This document shows, piece after piece, positions 56,607-64,000 of a stretch of DNA of 64,000 bases (position 1 is its first letter; the number at the start of each line of letters is the position of its first letter). The translations under genes were made by a program, and so were the position numbers. Under the pieces are notes generated by a model. That model worked only from the letters and a program-made list of their open reading frames with translations. It searched no databases and was not told where the DNA came from. Source of the DNA: Rossellomorea marisflavi (GTDB lineage: Bacteria; Bacillota; Bacilli; Bacillales; Bacillaceae_B); assembly GCF_001274775.1 (NCBI RefSeq), contig NZ_LGUE01000004.1, positions 881,025-945,024 on the forward strand, in the 5' to 3' direction.

Positions 56607-56690
56607 TATATAACGTTAAAATACCGATTTATAAAATTTGTGTTATATGTAGCTATTCAAAACATACCGCCTTTCCCCCTCCCATGTCAA
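56607..56690 (-). promoter_or_regulatory. paa operon promoter with TAACGTTA site
   Basis: Minus strand TTGACA (56685-56690), 18-bp spacer, TATGTT (56661-56666). Downstream in the leader, ATATAACGTTAA (plus strand, 56608-56619) contains the palindrome TAACGTTA and is identical to the site at 38221-38232. It may be the PaaX operator or the site of another regulator. Confidence 0.6.
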
Positions 56691-56723
56691 TATATTTTCT
56701 GAAAATTAAATCTTATAGAAAGA

Positions 56724-56756
56724 AAAAAACACCTGACTCCGTGATGGAATCAGGTG
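56724..56756 (-). terminator. Terminator of the marR-MFS operon
   Basis: CACCTGATTCC / GGAGTCAGGTG 11-bp stem (one mismatch), then seven T on the minus strand. Confidence 0.85.
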
Positions 56757-56765
56757 AGAAATGAC

Positions 56766-58370
56766 TTATTCCGTGTAGGCTGGGTCCATGGATGCTTCTT
56801 TTTGCTCATTTTCAATTTCATGGTCCCGTTTGATCTTGCCACTACCTACTGACAATGCGACGAATACGCCGACACTGATGAAGATCAGACCTGTCAGGAA
56901 AACGGTCGTGAACGCATCCGACCATGCCATTTCAACAGCTGAAATAACAGCTTTCCCGATTTCTTGAGGCAGCTGAAGAACATCAGGGGTCACAAGGACT
57001 CCGAACAAGCTGTCTGTCTTATCGCTCAGCGCCTTGAGGACTTGTGCAACTGCCGGATTTGATTCGCTCGATGCGACATCCTTCATATTCCCTTGAAGGG
57101 ATTGATTCATCACCGCGTTCAATACGGTGATACCGATCGTTCCTCCGATTGAACGGAAGAAAGTCGAAGCCGATGTGACAGCCCCCAGACGGGACTTTGG
57201 AAATTCATTCTGGATGGCAATCATCAAAGTCGGCATTACAAGCCCCATCCCGAAGCCCATCACCACCATATAGAGATAAGCGGTGAATTCCTTCGATTCG
57301 GGTCCCATCGTACTCATGAGCAGGAAGCCTAGAACCGTGATGAGCATCCCGGTCGTCAGGACCGTACGGAACTTCAGCCTCAACAGCAGCCTTCCCCCGA
57401 TGATGCTTGCGACGATCAATGCGATCATCATCGGCGTCATGGTTGATCCCGCCTGGGTAGGGGTCACGCCCAAAATTCCCTGCATGAACATCGGGACAAA
57501 CATGATGGCGCCGAACATGCCGAGTCCGAGAAGGAACCCGAGGGCGTTAGTTGTGGCAAAGACGCGATTCTTGAATAAACTCAAATCCAAAATCGGCTCC
57601 TTCGCCTTCTTCTCGACTAAGCCGAATACGACCAAGAAAAGAAGGGCTCCACCGAATAAGAGGATGCTCGTTCCGGACGTCCAGGCGAATTTGTCACCGC
57701 CGAAGTTCAGTACAAGTAGAAGCATCACAAGTCCCGGTACCAATGTGATGATGCCAAGATAGTCGATGCTGACTTTCTCTATCTTACGACCAAGGTTTTC
57801 ATTTTTCAGTCCTATATAAAGGAGGATGGCCGAAAGGAACCCAAACGGTACATTGATCAAGAAGATCCAGTGCCAGCTGATGCTATCAACGATGACACCA
57901 CCGATGAAGGGGCCGATGACCGAGCTGAGGCCGAATAACGCACCGAATACCCCCTGCCACTTCGCGCGCTGTTCAGCAGAGAAAATATCACCGATGATCG
58001 TCTGGGACAGCGGCATGATCATGCCTCCCCCGATTCCCTGAAGACCGCGATAGAATACAAGCTGTTCCATCGTAGCGGCTGTGGCACACAAGCCCGATCC
58101 TATAATAAAGATGATGACACCGATTAAATAAAGCAACCTTCTTCCATATAAATCCGACAGTTTCCCGACAATGGGTGTGACGACCGTGGATGTGATCAAG
58201 TAGGCAGTCGTCACCCAGGCGAAGATGGAAAATCCATTCAGTTCCGCAATGATGGTCGGCATCGCCGTTCCCACAACGGTCTGCTCAAGGGCACTGAAGA
58301 ACATCCCGATGATCAGACCGGTCAAGACCAGGCGCCTATTAATTCCTGTTTGTTGTTCTGACACGTTCAT
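56766..58370 (-). CDS. DHA2 family drug:H+ antiporter (EmrB/QacA type, 14 TM)
   Basis: Major facilitator exporter of 534 residues with about 14 membrane helices. Motif D1 around LEQTVVGTAMPTI, motif A GKLSDLYGRR, and the antiporter motif C GLSSVIGPFIGGVI (helix 5) are present. A large outer loop before the last helix (NPAVAQVLKALSDKTDS region) is typical of the subfamily. It likely expels toxic organics. It is cotranscribed with the upstream MarR gene, which it overlaps by 32 nt. ATG follows AAAAGGAGAG. Confidence 0.92.
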   Translation of the reverse strand: MNVSEQQTGINRRLVLTGLIIGMFFSALEQTVVGTAMPTIIAELNGFSIFAWVTTAYLITSTVVTPIVGKLSDLYGRRLLYLIGVIIFIIGSGLCATAATMEQLVFYRGLQGIGGGMIMPLSQTIIGDIFSAEQRAKWQGVFGALFGLSSVIGPFIGGVIVDSISWHWIFLINVPFGFLSAILLYIGLKNENLGRKIEKVSIDYLGIITLVPGLVMLLLVLNFGGDKFAWTSGTSILLFGGALLFLVVFGLVEKKAKEPILDLSLFKNRVFATTNALGFLLGLGMFGAIMFVPMFMQGILGVTPTQAGSTMTPMMIALIVASIIGGRLLLRLKFRTVLTTGMLITVLGFLLMSTMGPESKEFTAYLYMVVMGFGMGLVMPTLMIAIQNEFPKSRLGAVTSASTFFRSIGGTIGITVLNAVMNQSLQGNMKDVASSESNPAVAQVLKALSDKTDSLFGVLVTPDVLQLPQEIGKAVISAVEMAWSDAFTTVFLTGLIFISVGVFVALSVGSGKIKRDHEIENEQKEASMDPAYTE

Positions 58371-58824
58371 TCTCTCCTTTTGTATGTTCTATAATGGTAG
58401 CGAGCTTTTCATATGTCATGACCAGCTGCTCGATATCCGCTTCTTCCAAATAGGATAAGTACCGGGTAAAAATCTCTTTCCGAACAACCTTCGCTTTCTC
58501 AAAGATTGCCCTTCCTTCCTCCGTACTATCCAACTTGACGATCCTGCGATCGTCCTCATCCCTCTCCCTCCGTACCAGGCCACCCTTGATCAGCCGGTCG
58601 ACCATCACCGTGATCGCACTCGGTTTCACCTCAAGCTTATCGGCCAACTCGGTCGGTTTCGCACCACCTTCTTGGCAGAGGAGATACAAGATGTAGAATT
58701 GCGGTCCCGTAAGATGCAGTTCTTTGAATGACTGTGCCATATCCTGCTGTATTTGCCTGTTGGTTATATAAAATGCTTTAAAAAGCCTTTCAATATAGCC
58801 AGGCGGGACATCATTCTGTTTCAT
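58339..58824 (-). CDS. MarR family transcriptional regulator
   Basis: 161-residue winged-helix repressor: LTGPQFYILYLLCQEGGAKPTELADKL, KPSAITVMVDRLIKGGLVRRERDEDDRRIVKLDSTEEG is the MarR DNA-binding core, flanked by dimerisation helices. It probably represses itself and the exporter through an inverted repeat over its own -10 region (58851-58873), released by a small ligand. ATG follows AAAGGGGG. Confidence 0.93.
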   Translation of the reverse strand: MKQNDVPPGYIERLFKAFYITNRQIQQDMAQSFKELHLTGPQFYILYLLCQEGGAKPTELADKLEVKPSAITVMVDRLIKGGLVRRERDEDDRRIVKLDSTEEGRAIFEKAKVVRKEIFTRYLSYLEEADIEQLVMTYEKLATIIEHTKGENERVRTTNRN

Positions 58825-58850
58825 GGCCTGCCCCCTTTCTTACACACTAT

Positions 58851-58897
58851 AATATTTAACCTGTTTAAATATTAATGTCGTGATCAATAAATGTCAA
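58851..58897 (-). promoter_or_regulatory. marR promoter and MarR operator
   Basis: Minus strand TTGACA (58892-58897), 17-bp spacer, TAATAT (58869-58874). The perfect inverted repeat AATATTTAA-CCTGT-TTAAATATT (58851-58873) covers the -10 element and the start of transcription. Confidence 0.75.
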
Positions 58898-58978
58898 TAC
58901 AGATCTTAAGGAAAATATAGTCTGAAAAAACCCACTATATAAACTTTTATAAGTAAATGCTTACATCGTTTTTCTCCG

Positions 58979-59007
58979 TTTACTTCACTCCGCAGGCTCT
59001 TTATAAT
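58979..59007 (+). promoter_or_regulatory. Promoter of the yitT-like gene
   Basis: TTTACT (58979-58984), 17-bp spacer, TATAAT (59002-59007), about 40 nt before the ATG. Confidence 0.55.
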
Positions 59008-59047
59008 CGGGATGGAACCTTTTTAGGAAAGGAGCTTGCTCCACCAT

Positions 59048-59890
59048 ATGAAATTATTCAAAACCTATCTTATTATCGTCATAGGCGCCTTCCTTATGGC
59101 CCTGAATATACATTTTTTCCTGACGCCAAATAACCTTGCCCTTGGAGGCACAAGCGGAGCGGCGATTGTCCTAGCGGAAATCATCAACCTCCCTGTGGGA
59201 GCCTTGATGCTCGCCTTGGACGCCTCTCTCTTCCTCCTCGGCCTGATTTTGATCGGTCCTGCATTCGGGATCAGATCCGTGATCGCCACCCTGATCCTTA
59301 ATGGGTTTGTCTGGGGAATGGAATCATTCTTCCCCGTCCACCAGCCGATCAGTCCCGATGTGCTTGTACAGGTTGTGATCGGAACCTTGCTCGGTGCCGT
59401 GGGCGTCGCCATGATCTTCTATCAGGAAGCATCTGCCGGAGGAACAGGGGTATTGGCCCAGGTACTTCACAGGTACATCAACGTTGAACTCGGCACCGCC
59501 GTCCTTCTGTCCGATGTACTCATCGTTCTCGCCTCGGCTTTCTTGTTCGGACTGCAGACCGGGTTGTACGCATTCTTCGGATTAATCCTGAAAGGACTGC
59601 TGGTTGATAAAAGCATCCAGTTCTTCAATGAGCGGAAAGAAGTGGTCATCATCAGCGAGAAGAGTGAAGACATCCGTGGATTCATCATTCACGAACTCCA
59701 TAAAGGAGCCACGGTCCATTCTGCCAGAGGCGGTTTTTCGGAAGACGATAAGGAAGTCATCACCACGATCCTGGAGCGCAAGGACTTTTCCAAACTCAAG
59801 ACCTACATCCAGGCAACCGATAAAGAAGCATTCATCACCGTCCATTCCATGCATGAAATTTGGGGACGGAATTTCCGATCCTTTGCATGA
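59048..59890 (+). CDS. YitT family membrane protein
   Basis: About 280 residues: an N-terminal DUF161 membrane part with five to six helices (TYLIIVIGAFLMALNIHFFLTPNNLALGGTSG...), GGTGVLAQVL, and a C-terminal soluble DUF2179 domain (about 195-280, KEVVIISEKSEDIRGFIIHEL). Transport of an unknown solute is suspected for the family. TTG at 59036 and ATG at 59048 are possible; the ribosome binding site AAAGGAG is 13 nt from the ATG but lies in the hairpin GGAG-CTTG-CTCC, which may bring it closer or block it. Confidence 0.88.
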   Translation: MKLFKTYLIIVIGAFLMALNIHFFLTPNNLALGGTSGAAIVLAEIINLPVGALMLALDASLFLLGLILIGPAFGIRSVIATLILNGFVWGMESFFPVHQPISPDVLVQVVIGTLLGAVGVAMIFYQEASAGGTGVLAQVLHRYINVELGTAVLLSDVLIVLASAFLFGLQTGLYAFFGLILKGLLVDKSIQFFNERKEVVIISEKSEDIRGFIIHELHKGATVHSARGGFSEDDKEVITTILERKDFSKLKTYIQATDKEAFITVHSMHEIWGRNFRSFA

Positions 59891-59896
59891 TGCGTG

Positions 59897-59945
59897 TAAA
59901 AAGGCTGATCCACACTGGTTTACAGTGGTGGATCAGCCTTTTTTG
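59897..59945 (+). terminator. Terminator of the yitT-like gene
   Basis: AAAAAGGCTGATCCACACTG pairs with CAGTGGTGGATCAGCCTTTT (one bulge) around GTTTA and is followed by TTGTTTTG. Confidence 0.9.
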
Positions 59946-60017
59946 TTTTGCTCGGAGTTGAAGACGCTACTTGACCGTAGTGATGAGTAGATTTTGAGGA
60001 GTGATGAATGTGAAGGG

Positions 60018-60150
60018 GATCGTTCCTTTACGCTGCAGGCGCTTGCTTTCCTGCGGGGAGGGCGTCGAGCCTCCTCGTGCCTGCGGGGTCTCGCCGCTCT
60101 TTTCCGCTGGAGTCAAGCGCATTCCGCTTCAATCCACTCTGTGATTTTTC
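60018..60150. repeat. Single family 1 repeat
   Basis: CGTTCCTTTACGCTGCAGGC, GCTTTCCTGCGGGGAG, GAGCCTCCTCGTGCCTGCGG, TTTTCCGCTGGAGTCAAGCG and TTCAATCCACTCTG match the units at 38.3-39.0 kb in the same orientation. Confidence 0.8.
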
Positions 60151-60359
60151 ACTGTTTTCTTTAGATGGGGGCTCATCTCAACTCTTCTTACCGTGGAGAA
60201 CCTTCCAGCCCATTTAAATTATGCCTTAACCGTTCAATAATATAATCTCATGAACTATTCCGCACTTTACTTGAAGTGAAGACCTCTTAAACTCCTTCCT
60301 CTATTAATAGAGGAAACACCTATTACCTTAGTGAAGTGTATGTGTAGCAAAACGGGACG
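60151..60359. other. Gene-free spacer
   Basis: AT-rich sequence of about 210 nt without a supported gene or signal, between repeats of opposite orientation. Confidence 0.4.
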
Positions 60360-60845
60360 AACCACTCCCACTGCTATCCCCTCCAAATAAAAGAGTAGGA
60401 ACCGATTTGTCACCATCACCACCATCTATTTGATGAGGCCGATCACATTTTCACCCCACCACTCTTCAACGCATAGTGCAGTGCAGCGGAGGATGGCCGA
60501 CTCCTACGGGAATAGCGCGCAGGGTGAGACCCCGCAAGAATGAGGAGGCTCACCGCAAGCCCCGAGGAAAGCGGCCACCCGCAGCGGAACGGAACGAACC
60601 ACTACCCCTACCCCCCTCCAAATAAAAGAGTAGGAACGTATTTGTCACCATCACCACCATCTATTTGATGAGGCCGATCACATTTTCACCTCACCACTCT
60701 TCAACGCAGAGTGCAGTGCAACGAAGGGCAGACGACTCCTACGGGAATAGCGCGCAGGGTGAGACCCCGCAAAAATGAGGAGGCTCATCGCAAGCCCCGT
60801 GGAAAACGGCCACACGCAGCGGAACGGAACGAACCACTCCCACTA
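60360..60845. repeat. Two tandem ~235-bp units with family 1 repeat, opposite orientation
   Basis: CCAAATAAAAGAGTAGGAAC recurs at about 60384 and 60618 (period 234-235). Each unit continues with GTCACCATCACCACCATC, CATAGTGCAGTGCAGCGG (CAGAGTGCAGTGCAACG in copy 2), GACTCCTACGGGAATAGCGC, GGGTGAGACCCCGCAA, TGAGGAGGCTCA and GCGGAACGGAACGAACC. The orientation and flanks match the array at 6.25-6.89 kb, but the spacer CTACGGGAATAGCGCGCAG is specific to this array. Confidence 0.85.
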
Positions 60846-61013
60846 CACCCCTTTCCAACTATCTAGTCTAGTAAACCGGGTTAGTATAAACCAAACTTAT
60901 TTTCAATTATTTCCACAAGCCTATTTTTCCAAATATATTTTGTGTTACACTTAACTAAACGATCCGCCACACTATCAACGGAATACGTCTCACAAATCAA
61001 ATGGGGTGCAAAA
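60846..61013. other. Leader region of the MEDS gene
   Basis: About 170 nt with a weak extended -10 (TGTTACACT near 60944) and no clear -35. No other signal was recognised. Confidence 0.3.
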
Positions 61014-61550
61014 TTGAAGCAAATCGAAGTACATGAGGTCTCAGACCTTCGCAGCCTTACTAAAGGACACGTTGCATACTTCTTCACCGATCAGGAACAA
61101 TACGTTTCCAACGTTGTGGACTATGTCATCGCCGGACTCCGTCAAAACGAATGCACCATCATCGTCGAAAGCGACCGAATGGCTCCTATGATCGTTCTTA
61201 AATTAGCTCAAAAACTGACAGCATCTGAACTCGATCAGGTCAGGTTTCTCAATAATTACGAATTCTATTATGCACACGGAGACTTTCGGATCAACTCCAT
61301 CCCGGATCTTCTTCCCACCTTGTTCAAAGGAGAATTCGACCCCGACATGTGTTATAGAACGTGGGCACATATCGAATGGAGGGACGAAAGCGAAGTGAGC
61401 AAGCTCCTCCACTCAGAAGAACAGGCGGATGTCATCGTGGCAGAAGAGAATCTCCTTTCTGTGTGCGCCTATGATTCCAGACGCGTCAGCGGAGATTTCA
61501 GGGACCGCCTCCTTGCCAGCCATAGTATCCATCTTCATGATAAGGCCTGA
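61014..61550 (+). CDS. MEDS (DcmR-like sensory) domain protein
   Basis: About 178 residues. KGHVAYFFTDQEQYVSNVVDYV, ECTIIVESDRM, AHIEWRDESEVSKLL and LLSVCAYDSRRVSGDF fit the MEDS domain, a RecA-like fold without a P-loop first described in DcmR. No kinase or DNA-binding domain is fused, so it may act as a stand-alone sensor. TTG at 61014, with GGGGTG 5 nt upstream, is preferred to GTG at 60942, which lacks a ribosome binding site. The gene is alone between repeats and the ribose operon. Confidence 0.7.
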   Translation: MKQIEVHEVSDLRSLTKGHVAYFFTDQEQYVSNVVDYVIAGLRQNECTIIVESDRMAPMIVLKLAQKLTASELDQVRFLNNYEFYYAHGDFRINSIPDLLPTLFKGEFDPDMCYRTWAHIEWRDESEVSKLLHSEEQADVIVAEENLLSVCAYDSRRVSGDFRDRLLASHSIHLHDKA

Positions 61551-61571
61551 AAATGTATACACATCAGACAA

Positions 61572-61606
61572 AAAATGCCCCGACGGGATCACCGTCGGGG
61601 CATTTT
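61572..61606. terminator. Bidirectional terminator between the MEDS gene and rbsB
   Basis: AAAATGCCCCGACGG (61572-61586) / CCGTCGGGGCATTTT (61592-61606), a perfect 15-bp stem with a 5-nt loop and T/A runs on both sides. Confidence 0.9.
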
Positions 61607-61614
61607 CTGTTCAT

Positions 61615-62538
61615 TCACTCTTTGTCTTTTGTGACTAATTTCAAAGGAACAGGAATCATTTTCTCCACTTTTTTACCATTCAGTACATCAGCTCCTGCCT
61701 GGACGGCGAGCTTGCCGATCTCTTCCGGCTGTTGGGCAACCGTAGCTGACAGGTTCCCTTCTTCAATGCTCTTCAGGGCATCTTCATTTCCGTCGAATCC
61801 AACGACGAGTACATCCCGTCCTGAGCTCTGGATCGCCTGTTGGGCACCGAGGGCCATTTCATCATTATGGGCGAAGACAGCCTTGATATCGGGATTACCC
61901 TGTAGGATGTTTTCCATCGTATTGAGTCCTTGGGTCCGGTCGAAGTTGGCCGTTTGCTTCGCGGCTACGTCAAGCTTGTCGTCAGCGAGGTTATGGAAGC
62001 CTGCTCCCCGTTCACGGGTCGCGGATGCTCCAGGTACCCCTTCGAGCTCGGCCACTTTCGTCCCTTCACCTAATTCTTTGATAAGATAGTCGGCGGCCAT
62101 TTCCCCGCCCTTTTCATTATCAGAGCTGACGAGTGTCGCCACATCGCCTTTATCTGCTGAACGGTCAAGGGTGACGACTGGAATTCCGATGCTGTTGGCA
62201 GACTGTACGGCTGTAGAGATGGCCGATGAATCTGTCGGGTTAATGAGAAGAAGATCGACGCCTTGTTGGATCAAATCTTCCACGTCATTGATCTGCTTGG
62301 CTGCATCGTTCTGGGCATCGACAACGATGACTTTCATGCCCTGTGCCTTTGCTTCTTTCTGAACCCCTTCTTTGATGGAGACGAAGAACGGGTTATTCAG
62401 TGTCGAAACGGAGAGACCAATCTTCAGATCTTTCGGATCCTTCTTCCCGCTAGGCTTCGCCCATTCAGGGGGCTGAAGGGAACATGCTGCCAGGAATACG
62501 AGGGAGATACTCATCATAAGTACAATCAGTTTTTTCAT
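61615..62538 (-). CDS. rbsB: Ribose ABC transporter substrate-binding lipoprotein
   Basis: Binding protein (307 aa) with a lipoprotein signal peptide (lipobox LAAC, Cys19) and the type I periplasmic fold: KIGLSVSTLNNPFFVSIKEG, LLINPTDSSAISTAV, VTLDRSADKG, GVPGASATRERGAGFH and FAHNDEMALGA. These match RbsB closely. Ribose is inferred from the family and operon. It is the last gene of rbsA-rbsC-rbsB, followed at once by a terminator. Confidence 0.93.
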   Translation of the reverse strand: MKKLIVLMMSISLVFLAACSLQPPEWAKPSGKKDPKDLKIGLSVSTLNNPFFVSIKEGVQKEAKAQGMKVIVVDAQNDAAKQINDVEDLIQQGVDLLLINPTDSSAISTAVQSANSIGIPVVTLDRSADKGDVATLVSSDNEKGGEMAADYLIKELGEGTKVAELEGVPGASATRERGAGFHNLADDKLDVAAKQTANFDRTQGLNTMENILQGNPDIKAVFAHNDEMALGAQQAIQSSGRDVLVVGFDGNEDALKSIEEGNLSATVAQQPEEIGKLAVQAGADVLNGKKVEKMIPVPLKLVTKDKE

Positions 62539-62548
62539 GTGGAACCTC

Positions 62549-63505
62549 CTATGCTGCTTTCTTTCGATCGATTAATACGGCGATGATGATGACGATCCCC
62601 TTCACGACCATCTGGAAGAAGGATGATACGCCGAGTAGGTTTAGTCCGTTATTCAGCGTCCCGATGATTAGGGCACCGATCAGTGTCCCGACAATCAACC
62701 CGCGTCCACCTGATAGGGAGGTTCCTCCAAGCACGACGGCCGCGATGGCGTCAAGCTCATAAGATGTCCCTGCTGTCGGCTGAGCGGAGTTCAATCTTGA
62801 CGTGAGTATGGCCCCTGCCAGTGCGGCAAGCAAGCCGGCGAGTGAATAGATCATGATTTTCACTCTCGATACTTTGATACCTGAAATAAGGGCTGCTTTT
62901 TCGTTCCCTCCGATGGCATATGTCTTACGTCCGAACGGCGTTTTGTGAAGGATCACCCAGAGAATGGCGAATGCCAGCAACATGGTGATGGCCGGTACCG
63001 GGATTCCGAGGAAATAGCCTCTTCCGAACAGTTGGAAGGCATAGTTGTCTCCAAGACCCGTGATCGGATTCCCGTCTGTGTAAACCAGGGTCAATCCCCG
63101 GAACATAGTCATTGTTGCCAGGGTAGCGATGAACGGAGCCATCTTCCCTTTTGTGATGAGAAGGCCATTGACTGCTCCCATGATGGCCCCAAGAATACAT
63201 CCGATGAGGACGGCCAGGATCGGATCAAGACCGGATACCATCATCCCTGCCATCAGTGCGCTTGAGAGGGCGAGTATGGAGCCGACGGAAAGATCAATTC
63301 CTCCTGTCAGGATCACGAAGGTCATTCCATATGCAATCAAAGCGTTGATCGCAACTTGACGTAAAAGATTCAATAAGTTCAATGGTTCAAGGAAACTGGG
63401 ATTGATAATGGAAACGGTCACGATCAGGACGAGAAGTCCCAAGAATGGTCCGAGCTTCTGCATGAAGCTTCCTACGTGATTGGTTCGATTAAGTGTGTTA
63501 TTCAT
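62549..63505 (-). CDS. rbsC: Ribose ABC transporter permease
   Basis: Membrane subunit (318 aa, about 8-10 helices). The conserved segment [24 protein letters not shown], and [22 protein letters not shown] near the C-terminus, are typical of RbsC. ATG at 63505 overlaps the rbsA stop by 8 nt. It lies 10 nt upstream of rbsB. Confidence 0.94.
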   Translation of the reverse strand: MNNTLNRTNHVGSFMQKLGPFLGLLVLIVTVSIINPSFLEPLNLLNLLRQVAINALIAYGMTFVILTGGIDLSVGSILALSSALMAGMMVSGLDPILAVLIGCILGAIMGAVNGLLITKGKMAPFIATLATMTMFRGLTLVYTDGNPITGLGDNYAFQLFGRGYFLGIPVPAITMLLAFAILWVILHKTPFGRKTYAIGGNEKAALISGIKVSRVKIMIYSLAGLLAALAGAILTSRLNSAQPTAGTSYELDAIAAVVLGGTSLSGGRGLIVGTLIGALIIGTLNNGLNLLGVSSFFQMVVKGIVIIIAVLIDRKKAA

Positions 63506-64000
63506 TGATCTGACCTCCTGTTGCCAGCGTCATAATTTTTTCCTGCGTTGCTTCTTTGCCTATTACTTCACCTGACACCCTGCCCTCGTGAATGACGATC
63601 ACCCGATCACTCATCCCCAGTACTTCAGGAAGTTCGGATGAGACCATGATGATGGCGACTCCGCGGTCCGTCAGTTCATTCATGAGCTGGTAGATTTCCC
63701 GCTTTGCTCCCACATCGACTCCCCTTGTCGGTTCGTCCAGGATGAGAACTTTCGGACCGATCCCGATCCACTTGGCGATGACGACCTTCTGCTGGTTCCC
63801 ACCGGAGAGGTTCTTCGCGGAGGTCATGGCGGATTCTGTTTTGATTGTCAGACGTTTGATAAGGAGTTCGACGAATTCTTCCTCCTGTTTGTCCTTGATC
63901 ATCCCGTTCTTGGTGAAACTGAAGAGACTCGGGAGGACGATGTTATCCTTGATGGAGAAATCAAGGATGAGACCCTCTTCTTTCCGATCCTCTGTGATGA
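63498..64000 (-). CDS. rbsA: Ribose ABC transporter ATPase, C-terminal part
   Basis: The frame is open to the window edge; about 166 codons are visible, the last third of a ~494-residue tandem ATPase. The visible second nucleotide-binding domain has [20 protein letters not shown], the signature [16 protein letters not shown], Walker [17 protein letters not shown], and the switch segment [18 protein letters not shown], with Glu replacing His as is usual for this domain. It couples ATP hydrolysis to ribose uptake with RbsC and RbsB. Confidence 0.94.
   Translation of the reverse strand, partial: ITEDRKEEGLILDFSIKDNIVLPSLFSFTKNGMIKDKQEEEFVELLIKRLTIKTESAMTSAKNLSGGNQQKVVIAKWIGIGPKVLILDEPTRGVDVGAKREIYQLMNELTDRGVAIIMVSSELPEVLGMSDRVIVIHEGRVSGEVIGKEATQEKIMTLATGGQINE

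Noticed and set aside
60018-60845. Insertion sequence or prophage remnant
   Set aside because: No transposase or phage gene, no terminal inverted repeats and no target-site duplication could be seen.

Overview
The window reads as the chromosome of a low-to-mid GC Gram-positive, endospore-forming Bacillaceae (a Rossellomorea- or Bacillus-like species; genus inferred from gene content, not tested). Evidence: AGGAGG-type ribosome binding sites with frequent GTG/TTG starts, sigma-A promoters, a T-box leader, CcpA cre and CodY-like boxes, the hom-thrC-thrB and ilv-leu gene orders of Bacillus, and YfmL, YjcD and YitT relatives. No rRNA, tRNA, CRISPR array, prophage or transposase gene was found. 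Most genes are on the minus strand.

Layout. 0-2.2 kb: end of a nucleoside hydrolase and solute-binding lipoprotein pair, then a DUF2294 gene. 2.4-6.1 kb: small membrane protein, UvrD-type helicase (YjcD), a small orphan gene, a trans-aconitate methyltransferase-like gene. 6.1-7.6 kb: gene-free, with three tandem copies of a GC-rich intergenic repeat, a tandemly duplicated ~120-nt element and a 16-bp hairpin. 7.6-10.1 kb: a PAS sensor kinase overlapping a DEAD-box helicase gene. 10.3-13.6 kb: hom-thrC-thrB. 13.8-25.7 kb: one long branched-chain amino acid operon, ilvE-ilvD-[T-box]-ilvB-ilvH-ilvC-leuA-leuB-leuC-leuD-ilvA, whose upstream region carries a cre site, CodY-like boxes and a sigma-A promoter.

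26.3-31.5 kb: tyrosine/homogentisate catabolism (hppD, HisC-type aminotransferase, flavin reductase, FAH hydrolase, hmgA). 31.6-38.2 kb: branched-chain keto acid dehydrogenase (bkdAA-AB-B-lpdV), leucine dehydrogenase and a hotdog thioesterase, with two repeats between bcd and bkdAA. 38.3-39.0 kb: a second GC-rich repeat array. 39.2-44.1 kb: an SDR enzyme, a TrpXYZ-type ABC importer under a strong CodY-like box, and a nitronate monooxygenase-like gene. 44.3-45.3 kb: PadR regulator with its membrane partner. 45.3-56.6 kb: PaaX repressor, an unknown membrane protein, and the phenylacetate operon paaK-A-B-C-D-EthD-F-G-ALDH-H-J. 56.8-59.9 kb: a MarR-regulated drug exporter and a YitT protein. 60.0-60.85 kb: further repeats. 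61-64 kb: a MEDS-domain protein and the distal end of a ribose importer operon.

Together the window holds both synthesis (Thr, Ile, Leu, Val) and breakdown (Tyr, Val/Leu/Ile keto acids, phenylacetate) of amino acids, with signs of carbon (CcpA), amino acid (CodY, T-box) and pathway-specific (PaaX, MarR, PadR) control. An identical 12-bp sequence containing the palindrome TAACGTTA lies just downstream of the promoters of the phenylacetate operon and of the thioesterase-bcd operon; a related version lies at the ABC importer promoter. It may mark an undescribed shared regulon. No clearly novel large system was found; the best leads are this motif, the repeat families and the duplicated element at 7.16-7.38 kb.
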